Positions 34,483-42,845 of a DNA stretch of 50,508 nucleotides are shown here, one piece after another. The notes below the pieces were generated by a model that was not told the origin of the DNA, did no database searches, and was given only the letters and a program-made list of their open reading frames with translations. The translations under genes and the position numbers were made by a program. Within the stretch, counting starts at the first letter, position 1; each line of letters starts with the position of its first letter. This stretch comes from a virus, in IMG/VR virus record IMGVR_UViG_3300035698_033129, positions 1 to 50,508 of that record, one strand, 5' to 3'.

Positions 34483-34797
34483 TCACATATTTACGGCTAT
34501 AAATTCATCGTCGTTGGTTATGGCTGTAATCTGGGAATTGCCTTCTCCCAGGTCCAAAATATTGACACTGTCCGGGCGGATCCGCTCTTCGTGCTTGGCT
34601 ACTATTTTAATCTGCTGCAGGGTGGTTTGATTTTCCTGGCCCCTCGCTGCGACCAGTTTCGGAACCAGTCCGGATTCTTTGATCCGGTGTTTCAGATCCT
34701 GGGCAATGGCTGCTTGATTGGAGATAGTCAGCGGTTCACCGTCACTACCAAAGACCAGATCCCCGTCTTCAATTAAAAGGTCGAGTACTTCATCCAT
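34483..34797 (-). CDS. DUF2590 / baseplate W-like protein
   Basis: The 104-aa protein has the pattern DLLIEDGDLVFGSDGEPLTISNQ, then AIAQDLKHRIKESG, resembling HP1-type DUF2590 and gpW/gp25-like wedge proteins. It lies between the tape measure and baseplate J with tight spacing, where W is expected. Confidence 0.75.
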   Translation of the reverse strand: MDEVLDLLIEDGDLVFGSDGEPLTISNQAAIAQDLKHRIKESGLVPKLVAARGQENQTTLQQIKIVAKHEERIRPDSVNILDLGEGNSQITAITNDDEFIAVNM

Positions 34798-36977
34798 TAG
34801 CCGATCCCCTGCATGAAGAACAATGATCGCAACGTCGAGGGACTTTTGATCTCTTTTTCAGTATGAATATGCACATCGCGCATATTTTTGCTGTTATCGG
34901 TGGACGTCGACTGGTTGAACTTTTTAATCATGGATGATGCGCCGGCGACCACCGCCCCTTTGGATTTTTCCTGATGCGCGTTGGCCAGGCTTGGCCTTTG
35001 CTCACGTTCATCTTCCGGTAGTGGTTGGATAGTGCTTTGTACTTTTTGCGGTACCCCCGCTATGCCCAGAGTCGTAAATCGTTTGAACCATGACGGCTGA
35101 TCCATAACCACTTCCGGCACCGGCAGTTTTGCAGTCGCTGCAGCTTTTGTGATGTTCTGATCAGGCAGGACCGTCTGCGGCTGGTTTTGGACCTCGGTGG
35201 TTTTACCCAGATTGATATCCAGTCCGATGGCTGCACCAATTTTGTTAAAGAATCCCAAAACCGGCTGAAACTGCTTTAAGATACTGTCAATGGCAGAGCT
35301 GAAACCGGTGCTCAGCCATTCCCAAAAATCCGAGAACCAGGTCTTGATAGATTCCCAATTACTGATAATCAAAAGCGGGATGGCGATAAACGGCATAAAT
35401 ACCGCGGCCAGAATTTTGAACCAACCAGGCATCTGGTTGAACCAGTCGGCCACCCCGATGATGGCATCTCGAAGCTGCCGCCAGTAAACCACCGCCAGAA
35501 CGACAACGGCGACCAGGGCCACAATGGCAATGACAATCCAGGTGATAGGATTTGCCCAGATCGCAGCATTGACCATCCAGATAACACCTTGCCAGGCCAG
35601 CATGGCCAGTTTGATCGCAATGATAACAGTACCCATCAGCAGCAGGGAAGCGACAAAAGCGAGTACCCCGCCGACCTTCAGCATAAACAGGGCGATTCTC
35701 AAGCCAATGATCGTGATCCGCCAGAGAATCATAATCCCCCTGACGCCTGCGATCGCAAAATGGGCAATGCCTAAAATCAGGGAAAAAGATGAAACCGCCA
35801 GAATCAGACCGAATACACCCAGCACCGTGATGCCGATTGTCTTGGTCAGGTAGGGGAATTTATCCGCCCAACCCTGAACCTGTTCGGTGCCGTTGGAAAT
35901 CATATCGGTCAGAGGATTCAGAACCGGCAGCACCTGGCTCATGATCACATAGGACATGTTTTCTAAACCGGTTTTGACTTTGTTGAGCATGCCCAAAAAT
36001 CCCTTGTTGACCCCCTTTTTCAGTTCGTCCATCGTTCCACCAAAAGCAGCAGGCCCGTTCATGCCCTTCATGATATCCAGCATTCCCGAAAGACCGACGT
36101 CTTCTGACGGAGTTCCGAAGATATTTTTAAAGAGGTTGAATTTCTTGGTATCGTTTTCAATCCCTGCTATCGCCGGACCTATTTTTGACAAAGCCTGAAC
36201 CGTGGTGATCTGACCCATCTGCAACTGGTCGCCGATATGTCCCAGCCCCAGATCCCCCAGGGCACCTTTGGAGTCTTTGTCCAGTTCCCTGAGTTTCAGT
36301 CCAGCTTCCTTGATCGCATCGAGTCCCTTATCAACCGACCATCCCCCTGCAAGTGCCGCTTTGGTGGTGGCGGTCATCTGCTGGATGTTAAAGCCCAGGG
36401 CTTTCATTTGGGGGGAGTATTCATGGATAGTATCTAAGAGTTCCGATTTCAGATCGCCGCCCTGGGAAGCCAGGTATCCGACCATATCCCCTGCAGCTGA
36501 TGCCGAGACTTTAAAGTCCCGCATGACCTGGACCTGGGCTCTCAGGAGATCCTGATGATCCATATCGCTGAAGCGTTTGTTCAACACCAGGGTGTTACCG
36601 GCCATCAACTCCAGCTCTTTGCCTGCCAGACCTGACATGCGCCTGGTCTGGGAGAGTAGATCCAGGCTTTCGTTGAGCCCTCCGGCAAAATTCTTGTTCA
36701 TGCGCAGGGCGGACTGCTCCATCTGTTCTACAACCCGGATATTTTCCTGGCCCCCGGTTTTCATCATATTGAGCCGATCCTGAAACTGTGCTGCCGGCAG
36801 AACGGTTTTCATGAACCCCATAACAGCAGCCGCACCACCTATAAAGGCGTCCCGCATCCGATCAACCCCTGCAGTGGTATGATGGGTAAACCGGTTCACA
36901 TAGGCCTGCACTTTCTTGATAGGTCGCGTAAACTTATCGATCAGTTTCAGTGTAAATGATAGCTGTTTTCCGGCCAT
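34797..36977 (-). CDS. Tail tape measure protein
   Basis: The 726-aa protein has the tape measure layout: an N-terminal helical domain (LKLIDKFTRPIKKVQAY) with coiled coil, a long middle (250-370), four or more hydrophobic stretches at about 380-520 (for example ITVLGVFGLILAVSSFSLIL), and a soluble C terminus. The length sets tail length in contractile phages. It follows the tail chaperone genes and precedes W and J, as in P2-type phages. The start overlaps nothing upstream; it begins 43 bp after the end of the chaperone extension. Confidence 0.9.
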   Translation of the reverse strand: MAGKQLSFTLKLIDKFTRPIKKVQAYVNRFTHHTTAGVDRMRDAFIGGAAAVMGFMKTVLPAAQFQDRLNMMKTGGQENIRVVEQMEQSALRMNKNFAGGLNESLDLLSQTRRMSGLAGKELELMAGNTLVLNKRFSDMDHQDLLRAQVQVMRDFKVSASAAGDMVGYLASQGGDLKSELLDTIHEYSPQMKALGFNIQQMTATTKAALAGGWSVDKGLDAIKEAGLKLRELDKDSKGALGDLGLGHIGDQLQMGQITTVQALSKIGPAIAGIENDTKKFNLFKNIFGTPSEDVGLSGMLDIMKGMNGPAAFGGTMDELKKGVNKGFLGMLNKVKTGLENMSYVIMSQVLPVLNPLTDMISNGTEQVQGWADKFPYLTKTIGITVLGVFGLILAVSSFSLILGIAHFAIAGVRGIMILWRITIIGLRIALFMLKVGGVLAFVASLLLMGTVIIAIKLAMLAWQGVIWMVNAAIWANPITWIVIAIVALVAVVVLAVVYWRQLRDAIIGVADWFNQMPGWFKILAAVFMPFIAIPLLIISNWESIKTWFSDFWEWLSTGFSSAIDSILKQFQPVLGFFNKIGAAIGLDINLGKTTEVQNQPQTVLPDQNITKAAATAKLPVPEVVMDQPSWFKRFTTLGIAGVPQKVQSTIQPLPEDEREQRPSLANAHQEKSKGAVVAGASSMIKKFNQSTSTDNSKNMRDVHIHTEKEIKSPSTLRSLFFMQGIG

Positions 36978-37019
36978 GATGAATTAATTTCAATATGATT
37001 CTAATTAAACGATTAGTGA

Positions 37020-37501
37020 TTAACCCTCGCCGAAGGCTTTGGCCACTCCGTTTTGGACAGCTGTAGACATCCGTTTCCAGCGCTGTTCTTCTCTGAAGAA
37101 CGCCCTGCCCAAAATTTGAGGTGTCGGCTCTCTGCCCGGGAAGAACTCATCCGCCAGATCCAATAAATACAACAGGTCCGATCCTTCGATCTGTGCCGCA
37201 ACCTCTAACGCTTTTTTACGGTCACCTCCAGATCAGGAGCGACATTATCGGCCAGTACGCCTGCGATCTGCAACGCAACCCCGGGGTTTTTCTTCTTCAA
37301 TTCCCGAAACGCCACCAGGTCATCATTATGAATAGCGGAAACACAGTAGTTATTACCCGCCTTAGTCAACTTTCCGCTGCCCATCGTATTGATGAACGTG
37401 TCGTATCCCCGAAAGGCTGCATCTGGATCAAACCTGAATTCCTGATCATTCAGTTCGATGGTGATAAAGTCCGCCGGTTTTGCAATGTCGTCTTTTGGCA
37501 T
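37020..37501 (-). CDS. Tail assembly chaperone fusion E-E' (made by -1 frameshift)
   Basis: Slipping back one base at AAAAAAG (37211-37217) near the end of E moves the ribosome into a second frame. That frame reads ALEVAAQIEGSDLLYLLDLA and runs to TAA at 37020-37022. The fusion is about 160 residues. In P2, E and the E+E' fusion are made in a fixed ratio by such a slip and act with the tape measure in tail assembly. Here the zero-frame codons are GTA AAA AAG, and the E stop follows two codons later. Confidence 0.8.
37205..37501 (-). CDS. Tail assembly chaperone E
   Basis: The 98-aa protein (start KPADFITIELNDQEFRFDPD) resembles the phage tail assembly chaperone family next to the tape measure in HP1/P2-like phages. 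It stops at TAG (37205-37207), just past the A-rich slippery site, so it is the zero-frame product of the frameshifting gene. It precedes the tape measure, the usual arrangement. Confidence 0.85.
   Translation of the reverse strand: MPKDDIAKPADFITIELNDQEFRFDPDAAFRGYDTFINTMGSGKLTKAGNNYCVSAIHNDDLVAFRELKKKNPGVALQIAGVLADNVAPDLEVTVKKR
37211..37217 (-). promoter_or_regulatory. Programmed -1 frameshift slippery site
   Basis: The heptamer A AAA AAG on the coding strand fits X XXY YYZ with zero-frame codons AAA and AAG. It lies 4 bases before the E stop codon. The -1 frame stays open for about 64 codons afterwards, encoding the E' extension. Confidence 0.8.
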
Positions 37502-37564
37502 GATTGTCCTCTGGTTCTGTTTAATGTTGAAAAAGTAAAATCAGTTGATAAAAGAATCGGCAGA

Positions 37565-37903
37565 TCAGGAGTCTTCTATAGCCTTGAACAGCTTCGCAAC
37601 CTTCTTGTCCCCGGTTCTTTTGGCGTGTATCAACAACTGCCTGTTATCGACATAGGGATTGGAATCCAGCGATTTGAGCACATCCTTGACTCCCTTGCGC
37701 GCAATCCGGATCAGAACCAAAGCCAGGCCACCACCGCTGATTCCGGTGAATATCAAGATCTGCTCCAGCAGGGTGAAGCCCGCATCGGCCACCACGCTAT
37801 AATCAACCGTGCCTTCCGCTGCCGACAGCCTGCCAGCTAAAAAGATAAAAAGGGCAAACACGGTGAAAAACATCAATTTAATAAAGAGATTCAACATTTT
37901 CAT
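37565..37903 (-). CDS. Exported membrane protein of the lysis block (holin-like)
   Basis: The 112-aa protein has a signal-like helix (LFIKLMFFTVFALFIFLAG, about 5-23), a cleavage-like AAEG, a second membrane helix (QILIFTGISGGGLALVLIRIA at about 48-68), and a basic C terminus. Size, helices and position beside the endolysin suggest a holin or a spanin-like partner. Confidence 0.55.
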   Translation of the reverse strand: MKMLNLFIKLMFFTVFALFIFLAGRLSAAEGTVDYSVVADAGFTLLEQILIFTGISGGGLALVLIRIARKGVKDVLKSLDSNPYVDNRQLLIHAKRTGDKKVAKLFKAIEDS

Positions 37904-37913
37904 GGCTAACTCC

Positions 37914-38171
37914 CTAGGGAATAAATTTACTTAAGAAACCAAAAACGCCTCCCAGGATAGAGGCGAAGCCGAGTGTTTTGAGTTTGAACTTCGTCACATC
38001 CTTTTCCAAATCCCGGTGGTTATCCTGCTGCTCTTTGTCTTTGGTTGAAATATCCTTGCGCAGATCGGTGATCTCAGTACGCATGACACCCTGCTCGGTT
38101 TTGATCTCCTGGACCGTCCCTTTGATCTCCCCGATCAATAAAAGCAGTTGTCCGTCGCACTTGTCGCACAT
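37914..38171 (-). CDS. Coiled-coil, C-terminally anchored protein (lysis-linked)
   Basis: The 85-aa protein opens with MCDKCDGQLLLLIGEIKG, has a coiled coil at about 22-62 and one C-terminal membrane helix (LGFASILGGVFGFLSKF). It starts 2 bp before the end of the endolysin gene. XhlA-like lysis proteins have this plan. The CxxC near the start is unusual. Confidence 0.6.
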   Translation of the reverse strand: MCDKCDGQLLLLIGEIKGTVQEIKTEQGVMRTEITDLRKDISTKDKEQQDNHRDLEKDVTKFKLKTLGFASILGGVFGFLSKFIP

Positions 38172-38173
38172 GT

Positions 38174-38572
38174 TCAGTCCTCGACCAGTTCGAAATGAAT
38201 CAGGTCGTTAAAGGTTTGATCGTTCAGATCGTTGTCACCATCCCAGTCACCGCCCCAACGGATCTTAATCTCTAAGCATTTGGCAATGCCTTTGACGACA
38301 CCCCCGAAAAAATAAAAGAATTTCCGATCCTCCCAATCCGGGATAGGCCAAGGTGCCACATCGATACCTTCAGAGGGCTTTTTGTTGTGCCTGCCCTTTG
38401 GGTACTTCACCTTGGATTTGCCCAGGGCGAACAGTTTGTTCTGCCGGGTTTTACCCCGGTATCCATCCAGAATAGTGCAATCGTATATCGGGACCACTGC
38501 CCTGAATAGCCGCTGCAGGTCCGGATGACAGGTTGCAAGCCGCCGCCGTGACCTTTTCCCGAATGATGCCAT
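38174..38572 (-). CDS. Endolysin, M15-family peptidase
   Basis: A longer frame to 38803 exists, but ATG 38572 (MASFGKRSRRRLATCHPDL) directly follows the tube stop and gives the usual family length, 132 aa. Zinc-ligand motifs of M15C L-Ala-D-Glu peptidases are visible: His and Asp in RHNKKPSEGIDVAP (about 61-74) and the final His in LIHFEL (about 126). RWGGDWDGD is the usual substrate loop. It cleaves peptidoglycan cross-peptides at lysis. There is no signal peptide, so release depends on the holin-like neighbours. Confidence 0.85.
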   Translation of the reverse strand: MASFGKRSRRRLATCHPDLQRLFRAVVPIYDCTILDGYRGKTRQNKLFALGKSKVKYPKGRHNKKPSEGIDVAPWPIPDWEDRKFFYFFGGVVKGIAKCLEIKIRWGGDWDGDNDLNDQTFNDLIHFELVED

Positions 38573-38573
38573 C

Positions 38574-39020
38574 TTAGGCCCCTTCAACAGGTAGATAAGG
38601 CACACCGTTGATTTTGACAAAATCCTTGCCGGTGACTTTGTAAGGGATCTTGCGCAAGAGTTTCTCGCTGCCGGCCGGTTTGTGGTTAACCACGTCCGCC
38701 AGATACAACTTACAGCCGAAGGCTTCCACCTTCTCTTCGAAACCTTCCACATCGGCAAACCACAAAAAGTCCTGTAAAGGCATCTGGCTGAACGAGCCTG
38801 CATTTTTGGCTGCGGTATTGATCAGATCAAAGTTCTCCAAGTCCACGCTGATATCCCCACTGGCTTTGACATCTCCATCGAGATATCCATTAGGCCTGCC
38901 GGCGTCCATCGCTTCACTGCCGCCGTCCTCAATCGACAGGGAGACCTCTTCCGCTTCAACTTCGATGCCGGAGGGCTCCATGGTGAAGCTCATATTTTTT
39001 CCGGATATTCTTTTTCCCAT
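38574..39020 (-). CDS. Tail tube protein (HP1 type, DUF2597)
   Basis: The 148-aa protein matches the HP1-like tail tube family (MGKRISGKNMSFTMEPSGIEV, then a beta-rich body and WFADVEGFEEKVEAFGCKL). It forms the inner tube of the contractile tail. It follows the sheath after 83 bp, the order FI-FII of P2-type phages. The gap contains a bacterial-type palindrome at 39068-39095. Confidence 0.85.
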   Translation of the reverse strand: MGKRISGKNMSFTMEPSGIEVEAEEVSLSIEDGGSEAMDAGRPNGYLDGDVKASGDISVDLENFDLINTAAKNAGSFSQMPLQDFLWFADVEGFEEKVEAFGCKLYLADVVNHKPAGSEKLLRKIPYKVTGKDFVKINGVPYLPVEGA

Positions 39021-39067
39021 GTTGCTCCTTCAAATTGTGGCAGCTTTACTGCCTTTAAATATCAAAC

Positions 39068-39095
39068 GGGATCCCGGACCTGAGTCCGGAATGAC
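39068..39095. repeat. REP-like palindrome between sheath and tube
   Basis: The unit GGGATCCCGGACCTGAGTCC and its continuation GGAATGAC contains TCCGGAC and GTCCGGA-type arms. It closely resembles a dispersed palindrome seen widely in bacterial genomes (the TCATTCCGGAC... type). It is unusual inside a phage late operon and may be a mobile or host-derived repeat, or an mRNA-stabilising hairpin. Confidence 0.5.
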
Positions 39096-39103
39096 ATTAA
39101 CGA

Positions 39104-40160
39104 TTATTCAGATGACAGATCCAGCACGATCCCTACCGAGATCTCCTTGGGGCAGTTGTAAGGCTTGACCTTCATGCCGATAGTGACCTCGGTTTTGCTG
39201 GTCCAGGTGATATCGATCGCATTATCCCCAGGCTCCATAATTTCGGCTGGAAACTCGACACCGCCAATCTTGCCGCTCTTGGCCATGGCCCGCAGAGGTC
39301 CGGCAAAATAGGATTTGTGGCTGGCGATGGATTTCTTGGTGCTGTTCAGTTTGCGATCGGCGATACGATTAATCGCTTTGATCCGCACCTGACGTGCCGC
39401 TTTGTCCACTACACGCAGATACTCAATCACTGAATAATCACCTCCGGCTGCCGACAGGGTGTTGCCGTCTGTGAAGTAATAGCCGTCAAAATCCTCATAC
39501 CACTGGACACAGGTAAAGCGTTGACTTTCCAGGGCGGTCACCTGGGTCATGTCGTAAGCCACGCCCGCTGAATCCACCGGTTTGGCATCAAGTCCCTGTA
39601 CCGGTCCGGTGATCACGCGCATGGGAGTATCGGCGATACTGGCCTTGATGGTGGCCAGTCTTCCAGCCAGTGCTCCAAGGTCCGTTCCAAAGACATTGGA
39701 CACCACCATCACCCTTTCAGCTGCAACCGTATCGGTAATAGCTGCCATGGCTGCCTGATATTGCGCCCAGGTTTGGGTGGCCGGATCGATCCCGGCTGCA
39801 CAACCGATGATAAAAACCCGCCGGGCCAGGCATCACCGGATCCGTGATCACAATATACTCCACATTCTTGGTGGCCATGGCCAGGTCGATGGCTGCTGCA
39901 AAATTAACCTTGTCATCGATGCCGACGGCATAGGCCTGCCAATCACCGCCCCCATTGAGCTGGGCGGCTTCCAGTTGTTTGACCAGGGTGCCCGATGCTT
40001 TCGCTCCCAGTAGATTGACCAGATCCGTCTTGGGACCAATGGCGTTGACAGCATTTCGGCCTGTGGCTGAAACACCGACATACAGTGCAGTTCTTTCAAT
40101 TTCTGCAGTTGGCCCCTGGGCCAGGTTTTCATTTGTGACATTCACTTTTCCGATCGTCAT
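39104..40160 (-). CDS. Tail sheath protein, frameshifted
   Basis: Two overlapping frames together encode one sheath protein of about 351 aa (HP1-type, DUF2586-like). The first (from 40160) reads correctly to VITDPVMPGPA and then diverges. The second frame, open from before 39830, continues as VFIIGCAAGIDPATQTW and on to the stop. Joining requires removing one base in the GGG of GCGGGTTTTTA (plus strand CCC at 39817-39819), i.e. a +1 shift. A sequencing error in a short homopolymer run, a true disabling mutation, or +1 recoding are all possible. Confidence 0.8.
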
Positions 40161-40173
40161 GACTTCTCCTTTG

Positions 40174-40920
40174 TTAACGTTTGCTTAAATAGTGCTGCAG
40201 CCGTTCTTCTGCATATTTCATAAGTACGGGCAGATCCTGGCTTGTCACTCCCAACAAATGTCGACTGGGCAGGTAATAATACGGATTCTTGTTGCCGCCA
40301 ACCCGGGTGATTTGCATGTCCCATTTAGCGATTGTCCGGCCTGCCTCTGCAGCAGTGTATGCTTCTTGAAACAATTTCATCACAGCTCTGCGCTGATTTC
40401 GGCCACTCTTCTCGTTTTCCTGAGCAGCACTAACCTGTTTCATAGAAACTTTTGGTTCCGGATCTATACCTTCGTTGTCCGCCTGCAGCACAAAACTAAA
40501 AAGAATTCCGGCCTGCTCATAGGTGCAGGGATCATCGCCCTTGACCCGTTTCTGCCTGCCTCTACCGATACTGGAGCTGCGGGCGACGAATGACTTTTTC
40601 ATCTTCACACCGTGATGGTGCTCATAGGCCATTCTCCCTCTAAACCCCTTATAACCGATAACTGCTTCATCGCCCTGAATTTTGATAAACATGTTCTTGC
40701 GCTGTTTCAGTTTCAGGAACATCTTCTTTTTTGCTTCACGCTTGCGACCTACATATTTTTTCCCGGCGAGGTCGACTTGTTTAGTGACTCTTTTGCGATT
40801 TAAGGAGTCCGCTTTTCTGCCGATGGCTGTCATCAGCCAGCGTTGCTTTTTTGGATCCAGGTTGATGAAATCTTCCAGAAAGGAGTTCAGCTCATTTAAG
40901 ACCAGCTTGTCTTCAATCAC
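40174..40920 (-). CDS. Tail completion / virion morphogenesis protein (gpS-like)
   Basis: The 248-aa protein begins with a helical region (LEDFINLDPKKQRWLMTAIGRKADSL), then a basic segment (VGRKREAKKKMFLKLKQRK) and RGRMAYEHHHGVKMKKSF, the core pattern of phage virion morphogenesis/gpS proteins. It is longer than P2 gpS because of an extended basic C terminus. It lies between gpR and the sheath as in P2. Confidence 0.75.
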   Translation of the reverse strand: MIEDKLVLNELNSFLEDFINLDPKKQRWLMTAIGRKADSLNRKRVTKQVDLAGKKYVGRKREAKKKMFLKLKQRKNMFIKIQGDEAVIGYKGFRGRMAYEHHHGVKMKKSFVARSSSIGRGRQKRVKGDDPCTYEQAGILFSFVLQADNEGIDPEPKVSMKQVSAAQENEKSGRNQRRAVMKLFQEAYTAAEAGRTIAKWDMQITRVGGNKNPYYYLPSRHLLGVTSQDLPVLMKYAEERLQHYLSKR

Positions 40921-40923
40921 GGC

Positions 40924-41415
40924 TTAACTCACATCTATTGGTGGCAGAGTCTCATCATTGTCAGCTGTACTGACTTCTTCGTCTCCAAGCTCGTATTCCA
41001 GCCCCTTGTATCCAATCCTCGAAGCCTTGCTCCCTTCAGGAGACAATGACAAATGAACCTTTTCGTAAAACCAAAGATCGATGAACATATTGCTGGTGTC
41101 GTCGTCATAGGGAATCCCATTCCAACTGATCTTCGAATTTTCCAGCTCGTCCCGGTCCGGATCGTTCTCCTGAAGCCAGGTGATAATAAGACCGATCAGC
41201 AACCGGATATCGCCGGCGCACTCCTCGAAAACAAAATTGGCATTATAAGTATTCTCGTACAGATAGAGGCCATCATCCGCACTAGTGTCGCCCAGATACT
41301 CCGGAGTCCCGCTTTCGGCCCATGAGTCGATGTTTTCCGGGTTGCATTTTATACCGGCCTTTTTCAGAACTGCCGGATCCTTTAAATAGTCAGTCAGGGC
41401 TATGAGTTTTTCCAT
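40924..41415 (-). CDS. Tail completion protein R (gpR-like)
   Basis: The 163-aa protein carries LIALTDYLKDP at the start and LLIGLIITWLQENDPDRDEL in the middle, the gpR pattern of P2-type tail completion proteins. The C terminus is acidic. It shares one base with the L gene and precedes S by 3 bp. Confidence 0.8.
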   Translation of the reverse strand: MEKLIALTDYLKDPAVLKKAGIKCNPENIDSWAESGTPEYLGDTSADDGLYLYENTYNANFVFEECAGDIRLLIGLIITWLQENDPDRDELENSKISWNGIPYDDDTSNMFIDLWFYEKVHLSLSPEGSKASRIGYKGLEYELGDEEVSTADNDETLPPIDVS

Positions 41416-41906
41416 TAGACCACCGAGCTGAAGATTCCAGAATTAGATCGGGTCTTGTTTGTGCCCAGGATCCGCAGAACACTCTCCCGGGATTCGTTGT
41501 AATATTCCTGTCGATTCTTATCAATGGACTCCATGAAATCGGTAGCTTCCTTACGTTTGAAAAGAGAGACCAGCTCCGGATGAAGTTCCCCCATCGCAAA
41601 ATTGAAGATTGCGCCCTTGTAGTAAAACAGGAGCTCTTTTTCCTCTTCGTCCGTGCCCTCATCAATGATGGCCTGGGTGACAGCATCCAGGGTGGCATTG
41701 CCCGCTTCAACCTGTTCGGTTTTGAAAGCCGCCAGGGACCCGTTGACACGGAAAATAGCACTGACCAGCTTTCGTTTGACCAACTCCGGAGCCAGATCGG
41801 CTTTCACCCTTTTGAGCTCCTGGAAGTCGCTGATCAGAATATCCGGAAAGAATCCATCATTTTTGATGGTGTACTCTACCGGATTTGAGTGCGTGCCTCC
41901 TAACAT
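41415..41906 (-). CDS. Head completion protein (gpL-like)
   Basis: The 163-aa protein is close in length to P2 gpL (about 169 aa) and contains GFFPDILISDFQELKRVKADL and FNFAMGELHPELVS-type motifs of head completion proteins. It stabilises packaged DNA before the tail joins. It lies between terminase small subunit and gpR, as in P2. Confidence 0.78.
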   Translation of the reverse strand: MLGGTHSNPVEYTIKNDGFFPDILISDFQELKRVKADLAPELVKRKLVSAIFRVNGSLAAFKTEQVEAGNATLDAVTQAIIDEGTDEEEKELLFYYKGAIFNFAMGELHPELVSLFKRKEATDFMESIDKNRQEYYNESRESVLRILGTNKTRSNSGIFSSVV

Positions 41907-42012
41907 GGAAAACCTTTATTCAGATCCAAGCCAGCGGGCGGGCGGTTTACGAGTTTGCAAGGCGATGAATCGCCGACAAGCTCGAAAGCGCCGCGCCTGG
42001 CTGGCCGGGGAG

Positions 42013-42759
42013 TCATGCATTGATAAATTTTCTTTGTGATGAATCCCACGTCTTCTTGTACTTGCCGGCCAGGATGTTCTGCAGGATGGTGAAGTTCCCC
42101 TTGATCTCCGCTCCGTGCCCGAGGGCATCCCGCCCGATTTTCGCTGCTTCCTTGAGCTTCCCCTGGTCGATCAGGCTGTAAAACATGAAATACCAGTACC
42201 CTTCCCGGATCTTCTTGGGCAGCTTCCAGTCCTTGACCGATTTGAAAACCCGGCTAAAATAGGGCTCATATGAAAGACCCTGGTCCCGTTGTACAGCAGC
42301 CCAATCCATAATCCAGTAAAGTTTGAGGATTTGATAATCCTTTTTGGAAATGATTTTCTGCTTTTGAGCGATGTCGATCGCTCTGTCGACGATGTCCAGA
42401 AAGCCCTCGATATCACCGGTATCAAAAAGCCAGATCGCGTATCCATTGACGGCTAGGCTGTAATCTGTACAGGCAGCAGAAAGCACCCAATCGACATGCT
42501 CTTTGTACTTTTTGATCAGTGCCGCCTTGATCGGCAGCTTGTCCTCAATGGCCAGCCCCTTATAGGTGGCCATGTCCGCCTTGACCATTTCATTATAGGC
42601 TTTGATGTCCTTGGCCGAAGCAATTACTCCCTTGCTCGGTTGTTTCTTCGGTGCGGATTTCTTTTCTTTTTTTGGTGTCGTTTTCTTGGCTCCGCCACCT
42701 TGTTCCTGCTGCTCATAAAACTTTTTCTGCAGCTTTTTCTGATCGCTCAAAAGTCCCAT
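42013..42759 (-). CDS. Terminase small (endonuclease) subunit (gpM-like)
   Basis: The 248-aa protein is the same length as P2 gpM (about 247). It has a basic, low-complexity N terminus (KKTTPKKEKKSAPKKQPS) and helical repeats with CTDYSLAVNGYAIWLFDTGD, which match the P2 terminase endonuclease family. It cuts cos ends together with the large subunit. The start follows GGGGAGAAT. Confidence 0.8.
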   Translation of the reverse strand: MGLLSDQKKLQKKFYEQQEQGGGAKKTTPKKEKKSAPKKQPSKGVIASAKDIKAYNEMVKADMATYKGLAIEDKLPIKAALIKKYKEHVDWVLSAACTDYSLAVNGYAIWLFDTGDIEGFLDIVDRAIDIAQKQKIISKKDYQILKLYWIMDWAAVQRDQGLSYEPYFSRVFKSVKDWKLPKKIREGYWYFMFYSLIDQGKLKEAAKIGRDALGHGAEIKGNFTILQNILAGKYKKTWDSSQRKFINA

Positions 42760-42793
42760 ATTCTCCCCTGGGTTATTCGTTAATTTGATTGAG

Positions 42794-42818
42794 AGGGGTG
42801 AAAAAAATCATCACCCCT
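42794..42818 (-). terminator. Hairpin between capsid and terminase small subunit genes
   Basis: AGGGGTGA (42794-42801) pairs with TCACCCCT (42811-42818). Read leftward there is no strong T-run after the stem, but the loop is T-rich. It may act as an attenuator that lowers transcription past the abundant capsid gene. Confidence 0.5.
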
Positions 42819-42845
42819 TCAAGCCTTTAACCTTCAGTCTTCAGC

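Noticed and set aside
38573-38803. N-terminal extension of the endolysin
   Set aside because: The extra residues are out-of-frame shadow of the tube gene; ATG 38572 gives the normal M15 length.
39817-39823. Programmed -1 frameshift in the sheath gene at GGGTTTT
   Set aside because: The heptamer is in phase, but a -1 slip enters the wrong frame; the correct continuation needs a +1 shift.
41907-42012. Small gene or RNA between terminase small subunit and head completion genes
   Set aside because: The GC-rich 106-bp gap has only a 6-bp hairpin (GGCGAT/ATCGCC) and no start with ribosome site.
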